Shown here piece by piece: positions 41,720-49,384 of a DNA stretch of 64,000 nucleotides (its first letter is position 1; each line of letters opens with the position of its first letter). The translations under genes and the position numbers were made by a program. The stretch lies in assembly GCA_963766765.1 (NCBI GenBank), contig CAVYBR010000004.1, positions 284,464 to 348,463 on the forward strand. The letters are read 5' to 3'. Source of the DNA: JACCQS01 sp963766765. GTDB lineage: Bacteria > Actinomycetota > Actinomycetes > Mycobacteriales > Geodermatophilaceae. The notes under the pieces are model-generated. The model was not told the DNA's origin and did no database searches. It saw nothing but the letters and a program-made list of their open reading frames with translations.

Positions 41720-42781
41720 TCACGGGGTCGTCGGTACCTCGATGTCACCGTCGATGATCTGTTGCTTGAAGGCATCCACCTGATCGACGATGTCGTCGAC
41801 CGCTCCGCCCGTGGTGGAGTAGCCCACCCCGTCGTTGCTGAGGTCGAAGACCTGCTCGCCCGACTGCGCGTCGCCTTCGATGAACGCGCTCAGGAACTCA
41901 AAGACCGCGACATTGATGTTCTTCAGCATCGAACTGATGATGACATCGGCCACGGCCGGGTCGGCGGTGAGAGCCTGGTCGGAGTCCACACCGATGGCGA
42001 ATCCCCCAGCGGCGGCAGCAGCCTCGAACACGCCACCACCAGAACCACCGGCCGCGGCGTAGATCACGTCGACACCGTTCTGGTACATGCCTTCGCCGGC
42101 GGTCTTGCCCTTGGCCGGGTCACCGAATCCGCTGAAGTCCGGCGGCTGGGTGAGGTAGGACACCTGCACCGTGATGGCTGGGTCGACAGCCGCGACGCCT
42201 GCTTCGAAACCGGCCTGGAACTTCTCGATCAGCGGCACCTGAACACCGCCGATGAAGCCGACGCTCTTGGTTGTCGACTTGAGCGCCGCGATGACGCCGA
42301 CCAGGAAGGAGCCCTGCTCCTCGGCGAACAGCAGGTTGGTGATGTTGTCGCCGGTTGCGTCAGCGGAGTCGATCAGCGCGAACTGGGTGTCCGGGAAGTC
42401 CGGAGCCACGATCGCCAGCGAGGTGGCGTAGATGAAGCCGACTGCGATGACCGGGTTGTCGCCGTTCTCGGCGAGCAGCCGCAGCCGCTCCTCACGAGCC
42501 GCGTCATCTTCACCGTCGGAGGCCTCAGCCTCGTCGACGTTGATGCCGAACTCATCGACGGCCTGGTCCAGGCCCGCAGCTGCCGAGTCGTTGAACGACT
42601 GGTCACCTCGGCCGCCGACGTCATAGGCGACACCGACGTTGATATCGCTGCCGGCGCCACCACCGTCTGTGCTGTCGCCGCCACCACCGGAATCGCCACC
42701 GTCATCGCCACAACCGGCAAGGGCCAGGGTCGCGGCAGCCAGGGCGGCCACCACGGTTGTCATACGTCGCTGTACGCGCAA
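41720..42781 (-). CDS. BMP-family (PnrA-like) nucleoside-binding lipoprotein, TTG start
   Basis: A 353-residue lipoprotein. The start is TTG 42781, 7 nt after GAGGAGA; an ATG at 42763 lies too far from that site. The signal peptide ends in the lipobox LALAGC, then a long Gly/Ser/Asp linker. The mature domain has VGVAYDVGGRGDQSFNDSAAAGL, the family signature for nucleoside-binding BMP/PnrA proteins, followed by IAVGFIYATSLAIVAPDFPDTQFALID, GVQVPLIEKFQAGFEAG and FAIGVDSDQ. It captures extracellular nucleosides for the importer encoded downstream. The ATPase gene follows after a hairpin. Confidence 0.93.
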   Translation of the reverse strand: MRVQRRMTTVVAALAAATLALAGCGDDGGDSGGGGDSTDGGGAGSDINVGVAYDVGGRGDQSFNDSAAAGLDQAVDEFGINVDEAEASDGEDDAAREERLRLLAENGDNPVIAVGFIYATSLAIVAPDFPDTQFALIDSADATGDNITNLLFAEEQGSFLVGVIAALKSTTKSVGFIGGVQVPLIEKFQAGFEAGVAAVDPAITVQVSYLTQPPDFSGFGDPAKGKTAGEGMYQNGVDVIYAAAGGSGGGVFEAAAAAGGFAIGVDSDQALTADPAVADVIISSMLKNINVAVFEFLSAFIEGDAQSGEQVFDLSNDGVGYSTTGGAVDDIVDQVDAFKQQIIDGDIEVPTTP

Positions 42782-42970
42782 CGCCTTCTCCTCTCGTATG
42801 TACCCGTACCGAGGTCTCGGGCAGGCATCCCGGCCACCGTAGTCGCCCCGCTGCGTGACGGGGAGCGATATCGCCGACCGAGACCCTTTCGTTGCCCGGT
42901 GTACTTCTTGCCGGACGGGCCCGCAGGCCGCCTCCCACGATGCGGTCGCTACAGCGGTAACCTCCCGACC

Positions 42971-44191
42971 GTGCGGCGCTGCGTCGCGGCCATCGCGTTG
43001 GTTCTCGCGTTTGTCGCGCTCCTTGGATCGCCGGGAACGGCGCTTGCCGACTCACCTCGGCCGACCGCCGATCCCGCCGAGCCCAGCCCGGTTGTCCCCG
43101 ACCCCACCGGTCCGCCACGGGGGACGGCGCCGAACGGGGACACGGTCGGCGGTGCCGACCTGGACGCCCGCGGCCTCGTCCTGCCCAGTGGTGCGACGCC
43201 GTTGCCGATCGGGATCGACGCGCATGGCTGGCTCGTGGCCGACGCGAGTTCTGGTGAGGTGCTGGCAGCCCTCGACCCGCACGGGCGCTACTACCCCGCC
43301 AGCACACTGAAGCTGCTCACCATGCTGTCCCTCTACCCACGGCTGGATCCCGCCATGGTCGTGACCGCGACGGCTGAGGACGAGCACGTCGAGGGCAGCC
43401 GGGTCGGGTTGATCGAAGGTGGCCGCTACGACGTCGCCACGCTCTGGCTCGGGCTGATGCTGCAGTCCGGCAACGACGCGGCGAATGCACTTGCCCGTGC
43501 CGCGGGTGGAATCGGGCCGACCCTCGATGCGATGTACAAGGTGGCCGATCGACTCCAGGCCTACGACACGTCGCCAGGTGGGCCGAGCGGACTCGACGCG
43601 CATGAGCAACGCTCCTCGCCGTACGACCTCGCGCTGTTGATGACCGCCGCAGCCGCCGACCCAGCTCTTCTGGCAGTCATGACCACCACCCAGGCGCAGA
43701 TTCCTGGTGTTGCCGGACGGGATCCCGGCTTCCAGATCCAGAACGAGAATCGGTTCCTGGCCAACTATCCCGATGCCGTCGCGGGCAAGAGCGGATTCAC
43801 CGATGCCGCACGGCACACGCTGGCCGCGGTCGCCGAACGCGACGGCCGCCGATTGGTGGTCAGCCTGATGCAAGCCGAGCAGACCCCCGTTCCCGTGTGG
43901 CAGCAGGCCGCGGCGCTGTTGGACTGGGCATTCGCCCTGCCGCCGAGCACTCCCGCTGTGGGTGAACTGGTCGGGCCTGTATCTGCCGAGGCTCCAGCGG
44001 GGACCGATGCGGCGGCTTCCACGTCGTCCGCGGCCCCGGCGCTCGGGGTGAGCTCGGCCGCGCAGTTCAGCGGAACCACGTCCTTGGCGGTGCCACTGCT
44101 GGCACTGATCGCTGGGGCGGTGGCGACTGCCCTTGGCGTGGCGTTGTGGCTGCGCCGACATCGGGTCCCGCGACGCCCGGCGAGGCGCTGA
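42971..44191 (+). CDS. D-alanyl-D-alanine carboxypeptidase (PBP5/6 family, DacB1-like)
   Basis: A 406-residue protein from GTG 42971. A signal peptide (RRCVAAIALVLAFVALLGSP...ALA) is followed by a Pro-rich linker and a serine-type transpeptidase fold: SxxK as YYPASTLKLLTML, SxN as LQSGNDAANALA and the KTG-equivalent in AGKSGFTDAARHTLAAVAERDG. After a Ser/Ala-rich spacer a C-terminal helix LAVPLLALIAGAVATALGVALWLRR anchors it in the membrane, leaving a short Arg-rich tail inside. It trims D-Ala from peptidoglycan stem peptides. It is divergent from the BMP lipoprotein. From memory, mycobacterial dacB1 (Rv3330) occupies a similar place. Confidence 0.9.
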   Translation: MRRCVAAIALVLAFVALLGSPGTALADSPRPTADPAEPSPVVPDPTGPPRGTAPNGDTVGGADLDARGLVLPSGATPLPIGIDAHGWLVADASSGEVLAALDPHGRYYPASTLKLLTMLSLYPRLDPAMVVTATAEDEHVEGSRVGLIEGGRYDVATLWLGLMLQSGNDAANALARAAGGIGPTLDAMYKVADRLQAYDTSPGGPSGLDAHEQRSSPYDLALLMTAAAADPALLAVMTTTQAQIPGVAGRDPGFQIQNENRFLANYPDAVAGKSGFTDAARHTLAAVAERDGRRLVVSLMQAEQTPVPVWQQAAALLDWAFALPPSTPAVGELVGPVSAEAPAGTDAAASTSSAAPALGVSSAAQFSGTTSLAVPLLALIAGAVATALGVALWLRRHRVPRRPARR

Positions 44192-44218
44192 CCTCATCGA
44201 TCGGCCAGCCGAGCGCGC

Positions 44219-45067
44219 CTAACGGAGTCGGGTCAGTTCCACGGTGACGCCCAACGATTCCGCCGGTGGTCCGTGATAGACCCCGGACAGGGGACGGACA
44301 TCGGCGTAGTCGCGTCCCCGGGCCACGACCACGTGACGCTCGCCGACCGGGGCGAGGCTGGTCGGGTCGGCCGCGACCCAGTCTCCGGCCCAGAACTCCA
44401 CCCAAGCGTGACTCTCACCGACGGCCGTCGTCCCGACCGCGATCTCCGTGTCGTCGATCGGATACAGATATCCCGAGACGTACCGGGCCGGTAACGCCAT
44501 CGATCGCAGCACCGCAAGGCTGAGATGAGCCAAGTCCTGACAGACACCCTTGCCGGCCGCCCGGGCCTGCGCCGACGTTGTGTGCACCCCGGTCTGACCT
44601 CGTTCGTAGCTGAGCTGCTCGTGCGCCCAGGCGACCGCTCGCAGTCCGCCCTCGACCGGTGGAAGGTCGCCGGCCAGGGCGAGACCGGCCGCGGTCACAT
44701 CGGGCTCGAAGCTGACGTAGCGGGAGGGCGACAGAAGTTCGCAGTATCGGTCGGCCACCTCGGCGGCCGTCACCGACTCCCATCCGACCCCCTGGACCGG
44801 ATCGAGTCGCCCGGCGGTTTCCACGACGGAGAACGCGGTGACCACGAGCTCGGTGTGCGCAACGTGGACATCGAAGGCGTCGACCGCGGTGCCCCAGTAG
44901 TCCACGTAGCGGAATGGCCGAGCTCCAGGTGTGATCTCGAGTCGCGACTCGAGCGTGTGCTGTCCGCGACTGGAGTCCGGCGTCATCCGGGCCTCGTTGT
45001 AGGACGCGCGGACCGCACTGGAATAGACGTAGCCAGTCCGATGCCGGACGGCGATGCGCCAACTCAT
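44219..45067 (-). CDS. transglutaminase-like cysteine protease-fold protein (A)
   Basis: A 282-residue protein. The N-terminal bacterial transglutaminase-like region starts WRIAVRHRTGYVYSSAVRASYNEARM. The catalytic core has Cys in AAGKGVCQDLAHLSLAV, His in VGESHAWVEFWAGDW and Asp in VAADPTSL, so the Cys-His-Asp triad is intact. The C-terminal ARGRDYADVRPLSGVYHG is typical of this family (COG1305). The ATG at 45067 overlaps the alpha-E gene by 4 bp. It is one of three such proteins around the ATP-grasp/alpha-E pair. The family is predicted to process peptides, but the substrate is unknown. Confidence 0.88.
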   Translation of the reverse strand: MSWRIAVRHRTGYVYSSAVRASYNEARMTPDSSRGQHTLESRLEITPGARPFRYVDYWGTAVDAFDVHVAHTELVVTAFSVVETAGRLDPVQGVGWESVTAAEVADRYCELLSPSRYVSFEPDVTAAGLALAGDLPPVEGGLRAVAWAHEQLSYERGQTGVHTTSAQARAAGKGVCQDLAHLSLAVLRSMALPARYVSGYLYPIDDTEIAVGTTAVGESHAWVEFWAGDWVAADPTSLAPVGERHVVVARGRDYADVRPLSGVYHGPPAESLGVTVELTRLR

Positions 45068-46002
45068 CGCTGCGCTTCCTCCAGGCTCCAACCGATCGAT
45101 GTCGAACCATCGAAGAAGCGTCGGCTGACCGCGTCGCTCACCTGCGACATCACGGATTGCAGATCGTGCAGGCGTTTTGGTAGCTCCTCGAGCACCATTT
45201 CGGCAGGGAGAAACTCCAGATCGGTACGCGTGCGGCCGATCGCGCGCCGCGCATCGTTGCCGGCTCCGACCCGCCCGGCGTCCGGGTCGAGCCGGGTCAG
45301 CGCCTCCTCCCCGACGACCAAGGCATGGAACACCGACCGGGGGAACAGCCGGTCCAGGAGCAGGAACTCCAGGACCAATTGCGGCTCGACCCCGCGCTGA
45401 TAGGTCCGCAAATAGGCCTCGTGGGCCGAACACGCCCGCAAGGTGGCGATCCAGCCGTCCTCAGGCGAAGGCGTGCTGACGGTGGCGGCCAGCAGCCGTG
45501 CCGTCATGTCGACCCGCTCCACGCTGCGCCCGAGCACCAGGAAGTCGTACCCGTGGTCGCGGCTCATCGTCGCGTCAGCGTGCCCGGCGAGCATCGCTGC
45601 CCGGTGCCGGACGTAGGAGAAGAAGGGCGCCGGCCCGAACGCGCGAGCTGCCTGGATCCGGTTGGGCAGTTCGTGATGGGTGGTGTTGAGGCACTCCCAG
45701 ATGTCGGCCGACAGCGACTCCCGTACGCCACGGGCGTTCTGCCGGGCCGCGAGCAGCGCACCGACGATGCTGCTGGGGTTGTCTGCCGCGTAACCAAGGA
45801 CCTCCAGAGTCCCCCGGATGTCCTCGGGAGCGTCCGCCTCGACGCCCATGACGGCAGCAAGGACCCGACACGTCTCGCCCTCGTCAATGGCCGGATCCTC
45901 GACCACCTGGTGGAAGTGCACGTCCAGGAGTCGGGCCGTGTCTTCCGATCGCTCGACGTACCGGCCGACCCAGAACAGTGCCTCGGCCACCCGGCTCAGC
46001 AC
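45064..46002 (-). CDS. alpha-E domain protein (DUF403)
   Basis: A 312-residue, mostly helical protein opening with MLSRVAEALFWVGRYVERSEDTARLLDVHFH, the diagnostic start of the alpha-E family, and containing DRLFPRSVFHALVVGEE in the C-terminal half. No enzyme motif is known. It overlaps the ATP-grasp gene by 7 bp and the transglutaminase gene by 4 bp. In many bacteria the alpha-E protein is paired or fused with the circularly permuted ATP-grasp protein, and comparative studies predict a peptide-ligation system. Confidence 0.92.
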   Translation of the reverse strand: MLSRVAEALFWVGRYVERSEDTARLLDVHFHQVVEDPAIDEGETCRVLAAVMGVEADAPEDIRGTLEVLGYAADNPSSIVGALLAARQNARGVRESLSADIWECLNTTHHELPNRIQAARAFGPAPFFSYVRHRAAMLAGHADATMSRDHGYDFLVLGRSVERVDMTARLLAATVSTPSPEDGWIATLRACSAHEAYLRTYQRGVEPQLVLEFLLLDRLFPRSVFHALVVGEEALTRLDPDAGRVGAGNDARRAIGRTRTDLEFLPAEMVLEELPKRLHDLQSVMSQVSDAVSRRFFDGSTSIGWSLEEAQR

Positions 46003-47585
46003 GGGAGGTCCTGCGTCACCTGTTGCTGGCGCTGCTGTTGCTGCGCCTGCTGTTGTTGCTGCGGTTGATCCGACTGCGGCCCGAGGTCGGGGGCGCTCGC
46101 CTGCACAGCGTGAGCGGGAAGCGGAGCCAGGGGCTCGGGGGTCACCGGGCGGGCGGCGCGAGAGGTGAGCACCCAGGTGTCCTTGGACCCGCCGCCTTGA
46201 CTCGAGTTCACGACCAGGCTGCCTTCGCGCAGGGCCACTCGGGTCAGGCCGCCGGGCAACACCCGTACCTGATGCCCGTCGTTGATGGCGAAGGGCCGCA
46301 GGTCGACGTGTCGCGCGGCAAGGCGATCGCCGTCCAGCGACGGGGATGTCGATAGCATGATCACCTCTTGGGCGATCCAGCCGCGCGGATTGGCGATGAC
46401 CTCCGCTCGGGTGGCGGCCAACTCCTCGTCGGTGGCCGCCGGCCCGATCAGCAGCCCATAGCCACCGGAACCGTCGACCGGCTTGAGCACGAGCTCATCA
46501 AGCCGAGTCAGGCAGTGCTCGAGCACGTCGGGGTCATCCAGCCGGTAGGTGGCCACATTCGGCAGGAGCGGCTTTTCGCCGAGGTAGTACTCGATCAGCG
46601 CCGGCACGTATGTGTAGGTCAGCTTGTCGTCAGCCACACCGTTGCCCACTGCATTGGCCAACGTCACATTGCCGGCTCGCGCTGCGTTGACCACGCCTGG
46701 GCAACCGACCACCGACTCCGAACGGAAGTGCACCGGATCGAGGTAGTCGTCATCAACCCGCCGGTAGACCACATGGACCCGCCGCTCTCCGCTGGTCGTA
46801 CGCATGTACAGCACGTTGTCGCGGCAGAACAGGTCCCGGCCTTCGACCAACTCGATCCCCATCTTGCGGGCGAGGAAGGCGTGCTCGAAGTAGGCGGAGT
46901 TGTAGATGCCCGGGGTCAGCAGCACGACCGTCGGGTCGTTGATACCGGCGGGGGCGGCAGCCCGCAGCGCCGAGAGCAGGAGCGCCACGTGGCCGGCGAC
47001 CGGCTGGACCCGCTGCTCGAGAAACAGGCCCGGAAACACGCGCGCCATCGTGCGCCGGTTCTCCACGACGTACGAGATCCCGGACGGCACCCGCAGGTTG
47101 TCCTCCAGGACGCGCAGGACACCCTCGCCGTCGCGGACGAGATCGACGCCGGCGATGTGCACGCGGACCCCGTTCGGCGGCTCCAGCCCATGGGCGGCCC
47201 GGTGATAGGTCGTCGACGTGGCGACAAGTGAGTGCGGCACGATCCCGTCTGCCAGCACCGTCCGCGACCCGTAGATATCGGCGAGAAAAGCCTCGAGCGC
47301 GCGGATTCGCTGGATCACCCCTGCCTCGATCAGGCTCCACTCGGCGGTCGGAATCAGCCGGGGGATCAGGTCGAGGGGGAAGATCCACTCCTTGCCGGCG
47401 TGGGAGAACGTGATCCCCTGGTCGCGCAGGCTTCGATCCAGGACCGCGACGCGCTCCTCGAGGTCGGCACTGGACAGCAGTTGGAGGGCATCAAAAAGCG
47501 CCCTTGTATGCGGATGCGGCGCGCCGTCGCGAGCGAACATCTCGTCATAGGCAACGCTGTGGTAGCCGTCGAACAGGCTTCCCAT
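45996..47585 (-). CDS. circularly permuted type-2 ATP-grasp protein with Gln-rich tail
   Basis: A 529-residue protein of the DUF404/DUF407 family. It begins FDGYHSVAYDEMFARDGAPHPH and has the conserved strings HAAGLEPPNGVRVHIAGVDLVRD (approximate), LEDNLRVPSGISYVVENR, LLTPGIYNSAYFEHAFLARKMG, the metal/ATP region GNVTLANAVGNGVADDKLTY and LVLKPVDGSGGYGLLIGP. These are predicted to form an ATP-grasp ligase in permuted order. The last ~30 residues are Gln-rich (runs QQQQQAQQQQRQQQ) and are encoded by CTG/TTG repeats at 46030-46075; this tail is not part of the family core and overlaps the alpha-E start. Function in the family is unproven. Confidence 0.92.
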   Translation of the reverse strand: MGSLFDGYHSVAYDEMFARDGAPHPHTRALFDALQLLSSADLEERVAVLDRSLRDQGITFSHAGKEWIFPLDLIPRLIPTAEWSLIEAGVIQRIRALEAFLADIYGSRTVLADGIVPHSLVATSTTYHRAAHGLEPPNGVRVHIAGVDLVRDGEGVLRVLEDNLRVPSGISYVVENRRTMARVFPGLFLEQRVQPVAGHVALLLSALRAAAPAGINDPTVVLLTPGIYNSAYFEHAFLARKMGIELVEGRDLFCRDNVLYMRTTSGERRVHVVYRRVDDDYLDPVHFRSESVVGCPGVVNAARAGNVTLANAVGNGVADDKLTYTYVPALIEYYLGEKPLLPNVATYRLDDPDVLEHCLTRLDELVLKPVDGSGGYGLLIGPAATDEELAATRAEVIANPRGWIAQEVIMLSTSPSLDGDRLAARHVDLRPFAINDGHQVRVLPGGLTRVALREGSLVVNSSQGGGSKDTWVLTSRAARPVTPEPLAPLPAHAVQASAPDLGPQSDQPQQQQQAQQQQRQQQVTQDLPC

Positions 47586-47619
47586 GCAGCAGTCATACCA
47601 AAGTGGTGTTACAGCCGGG

Positions 47620-47639
47620 GTTTGTTACCGGTAGGAAAC
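47620..47639. promoter_or_regulatory. 20-bp dyad, candidate operator in a divergent promoter
   Basis: The 76-bp spacer between the divergent ATP-grasp and transglutaminase genes contains a dyad of form GTTTNNTACCGGTANNAAAC (47620-47639). An 8-bp perfect core TACCGGTA is flanked by GTTT/AAAC arms. Its central place between two sets of genes of the same system makes it a candidate binding site for a shared regulator, which I cannot name. Confidence 0.45.
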
Positions 47640-47661
47640 AACCGAAAGGCAGCATTCGGTC

Positions 47662-48486
47662 ATGGACTCGGTACGGCAGGTGCGGGTCGGCTGCGAGTTC
47701 AGATATGACTCGGCGATCGACACGCCCGCTGTGTTTCAGGTCCAGCCCTTCGAGGGCGGACCGGCCACCCTCATCCGGCACTCGTGGGAGACCGAACCCG
47801 AGTTGGCTCGCCACGCCTACACCGACCTGTACGGCAACGGCTGCCAACGAATGAATCTCCCGGCCGGAGACTCCACGGTTCGCTATGACGCGCTGGTCAC
47901 CGTCCCCGACGCAACCGAGGAGGTTGACCTCGACGCTCCTGAGTTGGCGGTCACCGACCTGCCCGACGACGTGTTGCACTACACCCTGCCCAGCCGGTAC
48001 GTCCTACCCGACGTCATCGGCGACGACGTCTGGGAGCGCTTCGGGTCGGTGCCGCCCGGCTACCGCCGGGTGCAGGCGATCGTCGAGCACGTCAACGGCC
48101 ACTTGGAGTTCCGGCACGGCTCCAGCACGCCGTTGACCACCGCCGCCGACGTACACGAATCCGGGCTTGGCGTGTGCCGCGACTACGCGCACCTGGCGAT
48201 CACGTTCTGCCGGGCACTGAACATTCCGGCGCGCTATGTCTTCGGATACCTGCCGGACATCGAGGTCGAGCCACTGGACGCGGAGATGGATTTCGCCGCC
48301 TGGATCGAGGTCTATCTCGGTGATCGCTGGTGGACCTTCGATCCGCGCAACAACCGGCCCCGCAAGGGGCGAATCCTGATCGGACGCGGCCGGGATGCAC
48401 TCGACGTTGCCATGGTCACGACCTACGGCGCTCCAGTGCTGACCGGCATGAAGGTCTGGTCCGACGAGGTGACCGGAGGAGGATGA
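47662..48486 (+). CDS. transglutaminase-like protein (B), catalytic His position is Ala
   Basis: A 274-residue COG1305-type protein. The Cys is present in ESGLGVCRDYAHLAITFCRAL, as is the Asp in RWWTFDPRNNRPRKGR. However, the residue before AWIEVY, where active members and both neighbours (A and C) have His, is Ala: the string reads MDFAAWIEVYLGD. The N-terminus VGCEFRYDSAIDTPAVFQVQP belongs to a distinct subgroup that follows with YGNGCQRMNLPAG. It overlaps protein C by ATGA. It is either a pseudoenzyme or a subgroup using another base. It starts the rightward arm of the cluster. Confidence 0.85.
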   Translation: MDSVRQVRVGCEFRYDSAIDTPAVFQVQPFEGGPATLIRHSWETEPELARHAYTDLYGNGCQRMNLPAGDSTVRYDALVTVPDATEEVDLDAPELAVTDLPDDVLHYTLPSRYVLPDVIGDDVWERFGSVPPGYRRVQAIVEHVNGHLEFRHGSSTPLTTAADVHESGLGVCRDYAHLAITFCRALNIPARYVFGYLPDIEVEPLDAEMDFAAWIEVYLGDRWWTFDPRNNRPRKGRILIGRGRDALDVAMVTTYGAPVLTGMKVWSDEVTGGG

Positions 48487-49373
48487 CCGCCCAGGCGCGA
48501 GCTCAACTCGACCGTCCGTTGTTGGATGCCGGTGAGTTGGATCTCGACGCCGCGAAGCAGGTCACCTACGTCCTTCGCCAACGGTTCCAGTACGACTACG
48601 ACGGCCCCGCCTACGACCTGACACACCGCCTCGTGGTCATTCCCCGGGCTCGGTACGGCAGTCTGCGACGGCGGCTGCACAGGGTGGAAGTCTCCGCCGC
48701 ACGTGCTCGCGTGGTACGCCGGCGGGACCGATATGGAAACGTCGTGGTCGACGTGGGCGTCGACCTGGTTCCGGCTTCCGTCGAGTTCGCGGTCGTCGCT
48801 GTCGTGGAACGCAGCGGTCCTCGGCTCGACGCAGTGCTGCCGTTGTCTGCGCTGCTCGATCCCCGCTGGTTGCGGCAGACTCCGCTGACCACCGCGGATG
48901 ACTCGATCCGGGATCTCGCGGCCGATCTGCGGCGATCCGGCAGCGACCATCTCGACTTCGCTGATCGCTGTTGCGCCGAGGTCCGGTCTGCCATCACCTA
49001 CGAGCACGGGGTCACCTCGCACGCGACTTCGGCGGCGCAGGCGCTAGCCGGCGGGCGAGGGGTCTGTCAGGACCACGCCCATGTCGCGTTGGCCATCTGC
49101 CGGTCTGCCGGCGTTCCAGCCCGATATGTGTCCGGGCACCTGGTCGGCGACAGCGGTACGCATGCCTGGATCGAAGTCGTGGTCGCCGACGGTGCCCGAG
49201 CCCGTGCGGTGGCTTTCGACCCGTGCAACGGCGTACGGGCCGGATCGAGACACTTCCCGGTGGCGACCGGCCGGGACTACGCCGACGTGGCCCCGACGTC
49301 CGGCTCGTACTCCGGCACAGCCCGCGGTCAGCTGACCGCGGAGAAGCGGTTGGGCGTCACCGTGGCCGCGTGA
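48483..49373 (+). CDS. transglutaminase-like cysteine protease-fold protein (C)
   Basis: A 296-residue protein starting at ATG 48483 behind GGAGGAGG and overlapping the previous stop (ATGA). The N-terminal domain runs VTYVLRQRFQYDYDGPAYDL, an odd start for a sandwich domain, followed by VVIPRARYGSLRRRL. The core has Cys in AGGRGVCQDHAHVALAICRS, His in SGTHAWIEVVVADG and Asp in VAFDPCNG, so the triad is complete, with the C-terminal ATGRDYADVAPTSGSYSG. It resembles protein A more than protein B. A and C may be the active members of the system. Confidence 0.88.
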   Translation: MTAQARAQLDRPLLDAGELDLDAAKQVTYVLRQRFQYDYDGPAYDLTHRLVVIPRARYGSLRRRLHRVEVSAARARVVRRRDRYGNVVVDVGVDLVPASVEFAVVAVVERSGPRLDAVLPLSALLDPRWLRQTPLTTADDSIRDLAADLRRSGSDHLDFADRCCAEVRSAITYEHGVTSHATSAAQALAGGRGVCQDHAHVALAICRSAGVPARYVSGHLVGDSGTHAWIEVVVADGARARAVAFDPCNGVRAGSRHFPVATGRDYADVAPTSGSYSGTARGQLTAEKRLGVTVAA

Positions 49374-49384
49374 GGCGACCCGCG

